Below, in pieces: positions 1 to 10,000 of a DNA stretch of 64,000 bases. The stretch is taken from assembly GCA_948470475.1 (NCBI GenBank), contig OX419345.1, positions 585,001-649,000 of the forward strand. Direction: 5' to 3'. The translations under genes and the position numbers were made by a program. Origin of the DNA: Galaxea fascicularis (taxonomy: Eukaryota > Cnidaria > Anthozoa > Scleractinia > Euphylliidae). The notes below the pieces were generated by a model. The model was not told where the DNA came from and searched no databases. It was given only the letters and a program-made list of their open reading frames with translations. Numbering within the stretch: the first letter of the stretch is position 1; each line of letters begins with the position of its first letter.

Positions 1-817
1 GAGTACTTGACAATTTTAAAGTGCAATCTTTTCTGGAAATTTTTAAGGCTCAGAGATTCCACATGGGTTTTGATTTTTGTCCACATTCAATCATCCCTGT
101 CACTTGAAATCCAAAGTATCCCCCTGGGTATAAATATATAGGCATGCATTATACCTCCTTTTATACTGAAAATTTTCCAGTTTCCACAGTCAGTAAAAAT
201 AATAAGCTGCAAGAAAAAAATGCAATAATTTAATACCATTTCAGTCAGAATTTATTCCTAAACAGACTAAATATCATCAATTCTTGCAAGGCGCATTACC
301 GAGTTGTTGCTTGAATCCAAACTAAGGTGGCACATTTGCTTGATATTGAGAGCATTGACCCTTTGTCTGTTTGTAGATTTTGAGGCATGAAAGATGTGTT
401 ATTATTCTGCAAAATATCTTGTATAGAAAAATACAATTTAATTGCTTCATGAAACTGGTGAAAAGCTTACTCTTTGCATAGGGTCTTTGTGTAATGAATG
501 ACTTTTTATATTTTGAAAAAAATTGTATAAGTTGTTTGTGGTGTTTTTAGCTAAATTAACCACAAACAGCATGCCACTTTGCAGTGTGTGGCAGTTGGTC
601 TTATGGATATTACAGTATGTAGACATACCATGTTCAAATATATGCTGATCTTTTTTGCTTCTGTGGAAACATTAGGCTGTAAAAAAATATTAATGGACCC
701 AATGCTGAGTTATATCATTAACCAAAAAAAGAACACGACATATAAATAATAGGATTCAAAGTTAGGATATGAACAGATCAGGGGTGTATGAAATTGAAAA
801 AACACTGAGTAAAGCAC

Positions 818-3612
818 CTTCAGCTTGCGAAGTAATTTGCAGCAAATCAGTAAAATATTCCTGAGCTGTTGCAGCCATAGGAGGAGAAGATCTTGAGACA
901 GCACAACAGACACATAACATAGCTGTTACAGAAAAAAAGGAACAAAGAACAATTGAAAACTTTTTGTTGTGGCCAAGAAGTAAAAATCATATTTCATTTA
1001 AGAGGACTGGACATATAAATCCCATTCTTCACTTTTGTAGTCATTTCCTTTACAGTAACTAGTATAAACTGTCTCAACTTTAACATGCAAACAAAATCAT
1101 GATGATGACAGACCTCTCAAGTCTCATGGTTTTACTAACCATGAGAGTCATGATTTTGAGGGCAATCTCACAGTCTCAGGATGAGGCACAAGAATCTCAC
1201 GATAAACTGATTCACAAGCCAATGAAATACAGTTTCCTTGTATATTTTCATTTTTGCCTAGTAAAATTGATTTTCTACTGCCAATTCTCATGAAATCCAC
1301 AGTCTTTTTCAGTTCAAAGGCATATTTGCCAAGACACGGACCTTACCACCAAATTTAGGAGATAAATGCCAAATAAGCTTATTGTTACCAGTTTCTTGCA
1401 TCAAGATATGTTTCATCCACATTGTCAAAATGGCAGAAAACTATTCATCGAAATCAGAACTAAAACACCTGGTTTTAGTTCTTTTTGGTGCCATAAAAAA
1501 ATCTTCAGGTTTTGAACCTTGATCTCCAGGTTTTTGGTCTTTTGGGGTTGAGAGGTCTGTCATGATAGCCTATGCACAAATAAAACTAACAACGATCCTT
1601 GGGATACAGGGCACTATTCCAATCAAACAACACACTCACTTTTTTAACCACTGAACTATGTACAACACACCTTCAGTTCAATCTGTGATGGCTCCATACT
1701 GCTGATTATAAGTCTACAGAGTGATTCAAATCTCTACATCAAACAGAAAAATGATGATATGACTTGGTTCAGTGTAACTGATTTGAAATTGGAAAAATAT
1801 TCCTAATTAGATCTTAATCACATGATAGTATTTGCAATGGCTTTGTTTGCCCGCTCCCCGACATTGAATTTAAGCTCGTTTGATTTTAATCTAATCATGT
1901 TTCAGCTAATGAGTTCCACGTGATTTGAGAGCAGACTATAGTTCCACCCTTACTCACAATTTTAGTTAGTTGGCTTTTGTCTTGCTTCCGCACAGATCAA
2001 AAGTTTTCAGCGGAGTAAGTTGTGAGAACGCTAAAGGTTTTGTAAGCACTGGCTAAGCCGGATTGTTATGTAAGTCATTTTCTTTCTTCTAATCAGTTTT
2101 TAGTGCGTTTAGGCTTGTTTTTGTATTGTATTCTTATTAATTTTACACTCCAATTTCGCTAAGTTTTTGAGCATGTGGCATGCCCTTTTTTGCCATTGGG
2201 TGCCCATCAGTGTTTTAGTTCTTGTTATTAGCTATTTTCCATCAGCTTACAGCTTTACAGTTTATTTGTTGATTTGAATTGCGCAGTTTTATGTATTGAC
2301 ACAGGTATTTACACGGGGTCACAGCCACATTACACGGGGTCACAGCCACAGCTCATGAAGAAAACAAACATGGCTGCCTTGACTCTTGCAAGGTAAAACT
2401 GCTGACTTGTCCTCAGTCTCCACTCAGCTATATTAGGGTTTTTTGTGAATTTTGAGTTTTCATTTTCATTTTCTCTAAAAAAGTTAACTGATATTTTATT
2501 TTCTCTGAAAAAAAGTTACTTTTCTGGGAAAATGCCACTAAAATGCTTGAATAATGTTCAATGCTTTTGCTTCACTAAAATGCTCGAAAAAATGCTAGCA
2601 TAGTGTACAAAAGCCTAGATTTAGCTTACTTTTCTTTTTATTGTTATTGTTATTTCAGTTTACCATGTGATCTTGGATTTATGGCTTGCAATAAACCGTT
2701 CAAGTAATTGTCTGTAGAATATAGTTCATAGCGCATTGTGTCAGCTTTGGGTATCAACCACTACACTGTATTTTTACCTTCTCATCATCTTTCAGCTGGA
2801 AAATAAAAAGGAACTTTCTTGCAAGACGAAAGACATCAATTGCTGCGGTAAAGCAAAAAAGTGATAAACAACTAGGTACTTCCAAACAAACTGATGACAT
2901 TAGAAGTTGCTCCACTATGGAGACAGCATATTTCCAGTCTGGATTAATTTTTAATTATTGATCGCGGAAAAGTATATGCGATAAACTTTGAAACGTTCAA
3001 ACTAAATTAACCTTGATGGAATACATTACAATTCATCAACGTCAGACTCAAACCTGGAGGCTTCTTAGACACGCTCTGTTCAATGAACCTGTCAAATTCA
3101 TTCCTGGAGAAACAATTTAAAAGAAAAACAGAACAGGTTTCAGCATGCGTACGCAATACTGTATAATTCTCAGATTTTTCAACTCATCGTAAAACTCAAA
3201 CTCCACAAAAGTACCTTATATCAACTCTTAGCCGTGAAATACAAAGAAATCTTCTAACCCATGCCTGCAAAAACAAAATATTTTCTCTCTTTTAAAAGCT
3301 TTCACAGCATAAGCTTAAATACAAACACTGACTAATACACATTTTGCGAAACAAAAACAACAAGTACAATTATAATTCACTCTAGAATTACAGAATTATA
3401 AATGACTCATAAGTATCCAAACACAAAATTATGCAACTGATCAAATCTCGGAATCAACAGTATGCTTAATTAAAACAAATTTTAGAAAAAAAATTCACCT
3501 GTATACAAATTGCAGCCTTCTCTTTTTCCCTCTCCTCTGCTCGATGCTGGCGAGCAGCCTGTACCTTTCCAACAAATTCCTTATTTTTCTTATTATCAGT
3601 GTTACTAAACAT
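818..3612 (-). CDS. UBE3B: UBE3B-like HECT E3 ubiquitin ligase, N-terminal part (partial)
   Basis: Six minus-strand exons join in phase: 3612-3499, 3264-3215, 3103-3054, 2842-2778, 1733-1671 and 922-818 (447 nt, 149 residues). All have GT-AG borders. The start ATG at 3612 opens a basic, Arg/Lys/Glu-rich helix with an IQ-type calmodulin-binding segment (AICIQAWVRRFLCISRLR). Conserved UBE3B stretches follow: FRLARKFLFIF (exon 4), RFESLCRLIISSM (exon 5) and CYVSVVLSQDLLLLWLQQ (exon 6). UBE3B is a HECT ligase that takes ubiquitin from an E2 and passes it to substrates, and it is reported at mitochondria. The catalytic HECT domain is C-terminal and would lie left of the window, so activity cannot be judged. 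The gene is divergent from CFAP119, with about 1.2 kb and two foldback elements between them. Family assignment is from remembered UBE3B sequence. UBE3C was considered, but its N-terminus fits less well. Confidence 0.85.
1097..1567. repeat. Element with terminal inverted repeats inside a UBE3B intron
   Basis: The left end carries ATGACAGACCTCTCAA and the right end its reverse complement (TTGAGAGGTCTGTCAT), bracketing about 470 bp. Smaller palindromes lie inside, including CTCATGGTT/AACCATGAG at 1122-1145 and a self-complementary stretch near 1463-1485. It looks like a non-autonomous DNA transposon or foldback element. No transposase reading frame is present and a target duplication is not obvious. 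Confidence 0.5.
2309..2350. repeat. 21-bp direct tandem duplication
   Basis: The sequence TTACACGGGGTCACAGCCAC occurs twice in direct succession in a UBE3B intron. It is probably a simple replication-slippage duplication. The surrounding 1734-2777 interval holds no exon I can support. Confidence 0.7.
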
Positions 3613-3732
3613 GGTGATCAAAACTGTTCACTTTTTTCGTACAAACACGGAAAGATTTCGATGTGTCAACCTTTTTTCCGCCATTTTGTTTTATTTTTAT
3701 CCTCGGCATAGCTGTCGCGCCTTATCTTAATT

Positions 3733-4215
3733 GCCGAAATTCAAAAGGGAACTGGGGCGAGTTTCAAAATTTGAAGTAACCATCAGTAACCATCACATGA
3801 AAGATAACATTGAGATTGGTCAGTTGCATTGACCAAGTTTGATTCTTTTAGGTTGAACAGAGACCAAGTTATGGACCTTGAAACATAGCTCAAAATCAAT
3901 ACAAATGTCTCTAATTTTGTGACAGCGTCCCCCAAAACCATGGTTTTTGGGGACGCAGCCTCAAAATTAGAGACGTTTGTATGGATTTTGAGCCATGTTT
4001 CAAGGTCCATAACTTGGTCTCTGTTTAACCTAAAAGAATCAAACTTGGTCAAACGACTAAACTCAATGCTATCTTTCATGTGATGGTGTCAATTTATCAA
4101 TTATTTCAAAATTTGAAACTCGCCCCAGTTCCCTTTTGAATTTCGGAATGGCTAATTTATCGATTACTTCAAATTTTGGAACTCGCCCCAGTTCCCTTTT
4201 GAATTTCGGAACGGC
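3733..4215. repeat. Foldback (long palindromic) element A, plus a duplicated end
   Basis: Arms of about 200 bp (about 3733-3935 and 3945-4150) are near-perfect inverted copies of each other. They meet at a small central palindrome (CCAAAACCATGGTTTTTGG). The outer end (GAACTGGGGCGAGTTTC and its complement) is repeated once more at 4160-4215, so the right edge holds one and a half copies. An open minus-strand frame inside (3783-4079) simply reads through the palindrome and is not taken as a gene. This is typical of a non-autonomous foldback/MITE; a transcript across it would form a long hairpin. Confidence 0.8.
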
Positions 4216-4238
4216 CAATTGACCATATATCCCACGGC

Positions 4239-4649
4239 ATTGCCTGATTTCATACCGTGAAGGACTAGGTACGAGTCTGTAAATTATGGGATTAGCAACT
4301 ATTGATCCACATAGTCAGAAAGAGCACACCGAGATTCACAAAATCCCCAAGTTTGGTGTTAATCAGGCTAGTTTTGACTGAGATACAGGCATTTAAAAAC
4401 GTAAAAAATTACAAAGAAATGTATGGAAATCCGGACAAAAGTCCGGATTTGTCCGGATTTCCATACATTTCTTTGTAATTTTTTACGTTTTTAAATGCCT
4501 GTATCTCAGTCAAAACTAGCCCGATTAACACCAAACTTGGGGATTTTGTGAATCTCGGTGTGCTCTTTCTGACTATGTGGATCAATAGTTGCTAATCCCA
4601 TAATTAACAGACTCGTACCTAGTCCTTCACGGTATGAAATCAGGCAATG
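4239..4649. repeat. Foldback element B, near-perfect 411-bp palindrome
   Basis: The left end CATTGCCTGATTTCATACCG returns as its reverse complement at 4630-4649. The two arms match almost base for base for about 200 bp and meet at GTCCGGATTTGTCCGGAT near 4440. Few mismatches separate the arms (for example CAGGCTAG versus CTAGCCCG), which suggests a recent origin or gene conversion. It lies about 130 bp upstream of the CFAP119 start codon and directly beside foldback A. Confidence 0.85.
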
Positions 4650-4777
4650 GTTTCTCAGTACATTATAATAGAGGATACATGAACGATCTATGCGTCCATG
4701 TTTATCGCGGGCTCAGCATTAGTCGCCTAAGAAACGAAACATGGCGGCCTGAAAGACACGAAAGCAGAAACTTGAAA

Positions 4778-5678
4778 ATGCCATCTCAGGACGCGGTAAG
4801 TTCGTTTTTCTTACTTTCTAACTGTTATAGATTAAAGTTATGAATATTTTAATACTTTTTTTCGTGCGTTTTCAAGGGAAAGAAATTCAAGCCAAGAGTC
4901 TTAGTTTGGTAAGTTAACCTTCCCAAATGTTCTTGAGTTTAACTGCAAATAAAATCAAAGAGTGTTAGACACTGTGTAACGCCATTGATACAAGGTCAAA
5001 GGAACGAAAAACACCGAAAAGAACTACAAAGTATTTGAGCATTCTTAAACTGCTGCTGATTTCACCTTATTTAGCCTACTTTATCTTATTCCAGGACTGA
5101 TTTGACTCTTGACAATGTAGAAGAAATCCAGAGAAGTGAATCACCAGAGGATATTCAATGGTCAGTCAAATGATTGCACCTAAGTTCGGATTTTATAAAT
5201 ATTTCATTGTACTAGGCGGTCTATTCCCCATCCCTGGGCACACGGAAAGAGACAATGTTCCCCATCTCCGGGGCTCCTCATAAACCACCAATACACCATT
5301 ACATAACAGTATTGATTTCGAACAATAGTATAAACAGATGTTTTGTAAAAAATATACGTGCTTTTCCAGAGGTTTTGAACAATGGGTACAACCTGTTCAC
5401 GGTAATATAATAAAAACATGAACACTATCTTTGAAAAAGAAAAACTGTAACTACACTGGTGGACAGAACATTAATACCACATTAAAAAAAAAAAAAAAAA
5501 AAAAATTTACTGCGATGATCACTCTTCACTTGCATCTACAACTGCAGTACAAATATGAATTATTTCATATATATGCTTCACATCACTTCACTGTGCGGGA
5601 AAGTATGAACTCAATAAATTGACCTCGCTCCCAATGTGTGGCTTCATAGCTCAGTTGGTAGAGCATCGCACCGGTATC

Positions 5679-5712
<34 letters not shown>

Positions 5713-5934
5713 TGATTTTTTCAGGCTTCTTCTTTCCAGTTGCTTAAATTGGAAAAAAAAATTTACTGCGATGATCACTCTTCACTTGCATCTACAACCG
5801 CAGTACAAATATGAATTATTTCATATATATGCTTCACATCACTTCACTGTGCGGGAAAGTATGAACTCAATAAATTGACCTCGCTCCCAATGTGTGGCTT
5901 CATAGCTCAGTTGGTAGAGCATCGCACCGGTATC

Positions 5935-5968
<34 letters not shown>

Positions 5969-6196
5969 TGATTTTTTCAGGCTTCTTCTTTCCAGTTGCT
6001 TAAATTGGAAAAAAAAAAAAAAATTTACTGCGATGATCACTCTTCACTTGCATCTACAACCGCAGTACAAATATGAATTATTTCATATATATGCTTCACA
6101 TCACTTCACTGTGCGGGAAAGTATGAACTCAATAAATTGACCTCGCTCCCAATGTGTGGCTTCATAGCTCAGTTGGTAGAGCATCGCACCGGTATC

Positions 6197-6230
<34 letters not shown>

Positions 6231-6453
6231 TGATTTTTTCAGGCTTCTTCTTTCCAGTTGCTTAAATTGGAAAAAAAAAATTTACTGCGATGATCACTCT
6301 TCACTTGCATCTACAACCGCAGTACAAATATGAATTATTTCATATATATGCTTCACATCACTTCACTGTGCGGGAAAGTATGAACTCAATAAATTGACCT
6401 CGCTCCCAATGTGTGGCTTCATAGCTCAGTTGGTAGAGCATCGCACCGGTATC

Positions 6454-6487
<34 letters not shown>

Positions 6488-6715
6488 TGATTTTTTCAGG
6501 CTTCTTCTTTCCAGTTGCTTAAATTGGAAAAAAAAAAAAAAATTTACTGCGATGATCACTCTTCACTTGCATCTACAACCGCAGTACAAATATGAATTAT
6601 TTCATATATATGCTTCACATCACTTCACTGTGCGGGAAAGTATGAACTCAATAAATTGACCTCGCTCCCAATGTGTGGCTTCATAGCTCAGTTGGTAGAG
6701 CATCGCACCGGTATC

Positions 6716-6749
<34 letters not shown>

Positions 6750-6986
6750 TGATTTTTTCAGGCTTCTTCTTTCCAGTTGCTTAAATTGGAAAAAAAAAAA
6801 AAAAAATTTACTGCGATGATCACTCTTCACTTGCATCTACAACCGCAGTACAAATATGAATTATTTCATATATATGCTTCACATCACTTCACTGTGCGGG
6901 AAAGTATGAACTCAATAAATTGACCTCGCTCCCAATGTGTGGCTTCATAGCTCAGTTGGTAGAGCATCGCACCGGTATCGCGGAGG

Positions 6987-7017
<31 letters not shown>

Positions 7018-10000
7018 TTTTTCAGGCTTCTTCTTTCCAGTTGCTTAAATTGAAAAAAAAAAAAAAAAAAATTTACTGCGATGATCACTCTTCACTTGCA
7101 TTAATGAAACCACGAGTTTTTGATCAAATTACTTTTCAAAGTGCTTCTGAGTCAAATGAATACTTTAAATAGAGCATTAAAATTTCTGGCTTTTTACAGC
7201 TTAAATCAATTCCCATTTTTTTCAACCAGAGGGCTGACCAAAATATTAAACTGTGAGGACCGGTATTTGGTATTCTTCACGTGGTTTGATGCCATCGTGA
7301 ATCAAGAAGTCAGGCCTTTACAAGAACAATGAGGAGTTATTCTCAAATTACCCAGCCCCTTACCCCTGGGGACTACACCACTTCAAGCAATTGCCCACCC
7401 CTGGAACCGGAGGACTGGACTTGTCCAAGGGGTTGCCCTGGTGGGGTGGGGAGGGGAGGAATAGTTCTAGGCAGAATTGAACAATGCATAATATATATAT
7501 TGTAGTAAGTGCAATGTTTTTTAAATCTTCACTTTAATGGAAGGTTTATACACATTCTTGTTTTACACAGTCTTTTAGCAGACATTCTCCATCTAAATGA
7601 TTGGAAAGAGGATTCCAGACAGGGCATATTGGTGGATCTTTACTTTTATACTTTGCAATATCCTTTTGTAAGAAATTGTTAATAATTCTTTCTTCAAGGA
7701 TGCTATTCTTCATAACTGCACATACATTTTCTGTAACATTTTAGTTTATGAAAATGTGCAGCTTTACAAAAAATCCATCTCTCCACTAAAGGTCATTGGT
7801 TGTTCTGAGTGACAGGAAGTATTGGGGGTTGGGTGGGAGGTACTCTTTAACCTAAGTTCTCAAAGGAAGTTATGACATCACATTAGAAGTTCAAGCATGG
7901 AGTTAAGCATAGTTTGTTTAAATTTTTTTAAACGCTGTAATAATGACGAGGGGTAGCAATTGCTATTCTTATTAATTATGTAACCAAGCTCATAAAGAAA
8001 TAAGTTTTTATCTTAAAGAAATCGTTATTTATGATGTGTATAACATGTATTCTGTTGGGGTTATCCATTAGATTAGCCTCAGCTATTTGGATGATCCCCA
8101 CTTTCTGGGGTGGGGTACTCTACAAATGTTTGGGTGGGGGTGTACCGCTGGGACTCTGAAACCCTTGCACTAAACCAAACCAAGTTCAGGTTCATTCTGT
8201 AACCCTATACTGGACGAAACACCTCAAATTCCTACCCTATCCCAATGGTGTGACAGGTAAATTCCACAATCCTTTTCACAATAAAGTGTCCCATAGAATG
8301 CTGTTTGAACACCAAAGTCAAAATCAAGACAAAAGCATCTTGGGAAGTATCTAAAGGGCTGTACTAATTTTCGAGGATATCACATGTTGAGCTTAATCCC
8401 CATGCTGTGCGTACTGGGGCACATATGCATTACCAAGAACAAGGTACCATTCAAGGTACTTGGATGATCCCAACTTACTCCCTAGCTTGATATAATAGTT
8501 TGCATGTTTCCTCTACATTTTGATTTTCCTGTTTTAAATTTATTAGGCAGGGAGACCACTACAGCCTAGTGAACCTGTGATCATGCCCAATTATACCATT
8601 GCTCTTATGTCTTCTTATGCAGGTTACAGCGTAGCCAATTACTGTGGATCCCTTGAATTGGTTATGTTAATTTTTAGTCTGGAATGTTGAGTTGAGTTAA
8701 ATAAAGTATCCTGTCCCATCCTATCCTGTGGATGTGAGTATTTTGAGCTGAGGGAGTTTTCTGTGAGCATCATGTATTCATTCTAACTTGCATTCCTGCC
8801 TGGCTGTTCTTCTTCCTTAACTTGTTTTATGTTTGCTAAAGACAGTGGATTTAATACTGAACAGACATCTGCATGGTTCTCTATTATCAAATCTGTCCAT
8901 GAAATGGCTGTAGGTGAGTGACTATGTATTGTTCCAGACCCTGTTTGTTGATTACTCAACAAATTAAATTCCAGTCAAAGTTTTCACAAGATGGAAAAGT
9001 CCAGGTTCTTGGTACAAGCTTGTGTAAAATTTGTTATAAATCAGATAAGTAATCTCATCAATCAGCTACGGTTTCTGATACAAAGTCAGGGTTGTCATAA
9101 GGAGCCAGCTACTGGTAGATTTCCCCCCATCTGTCAGACCACTTTGTGCCGGCTACGTTTGCCATAGATTGCAGGAAATTTTATTTGTGGGCTTTGTGCT
9201 CTATACAATCTGTAGCCACCTACGCCAACCCATTCATCCATCTACTTAAACTCATAGTGACGACATCCCTGCAAACCAACAAAGTTGTAATTGCATAGAT
9301 GAATTCTTGTTTCAAGAATCAATTCCAAGACATGTTTTGTTTGATTTTGATGCACTTAAGGGCAAGGGTTGGCATTATTCAAAATGCATATCTGTTATCA
9401 TGATGTATATTTATTCAGTCCATTACATCACCAGATACTCCATATGGAAATGTGGAGCCAGTTTTTGAATACTTCAAAGAGCTACTTCTCTGTCATTCTG
9501 TTAAGGTCAGTTACAATGTAATCAGCCACGACGTCTTGTTTTTCAATGTGTACTATCAGAGACTACACATTATTTATTACAAATACTAAGTTAGCTGTTA
9601 CCTTACCTATATGTGCTTTTGTTTAATATCATTTATGAACTGCCTGTAATTATTATAATCAAGTAATTAGCAATCAGAAAGATTATTCTGATTATTTTGT
9701 ACTACTTCTCTGTGCGTTTCATTTATTGCAGAGACCTCCTTATAGTGTTGAACTTTTTTCTGTGGACCAAGTTAAAAAATTAACCAGTTACGCTCTTAAC
9801 ACGTAAGCAGTGATTTTGTCTTTAATTCGACATCAAATGTTGTAGTAAACCTATGAACAAGAAACTTATTATTATAGTGTAAACAGTATTGTCAAAAGTG
9901 GCTGGCATGAACTGAGTTTTCCTAGCCAGTTAATCTATTGGGATATTCCTCTGGGCCCGGTTGTTCGAAAGCCGATTAACCTAATCCAGGATTAGCGTAA

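Larger units (their letters stand above)
5484..7101. repeat. Tandem array of 256-264-bp units, each with a tRNA-like gene
   Basis: Six complete units and the first about 35 bp of a seventh lie head to tail. Each unit is an A-run of variable length, then ATTTACTGCGATGATCACTC..., an AT-rich spacer, GACCTCGCTCCCAATGT, the tRNA-like gene, a T6 run (CTGATTTTTTCAG) and GCTTCTTCTTTCCAGTTGC. Units are almost identical outside the A-runs (unit 1 has CAACTGCAG where later units have CAACCGCAG), so the array is young or homogenised. Period variation (256, 262, 257, 262, 264) comes almost wholly from A-run length. It sits in intron 3 of CFAP119, same strand. I associate single copies of this sequence with anthozoan genomes. 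Confidence 0.9.

Noticed and set aside
250..380. Terminal-exon-like minus-strand frame (VNALNIKQMCHLSLDSS... to a stop)
   Set aside because: It does not continue the UBE3B protein and has no partner exon in the window.
2370..2961. Apparent two-exon small plus-strand gene (ATG at 2370, exon 2 at 2796, about 60 residues)
   Set aside because: Exon 2 overlaps, antisense, the UBE3B exon at 2842-2778, which has a clear family match and joins its neighbours in phase. The plus-strand frame is a shadow.
3783..4079. 98-codon minus-strand open frame
   Set aside because: It reads through both arms of foldback A, so its openness follows from the palindrome.
5484..7101. Regular repeats with constant spacing considered as CRISPR-like
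   Set aside because: Units are 256-264 bp, contain tRNA-like genes, have no short repeat/unique spacer pattern, and lie in an intron of an animal gene.
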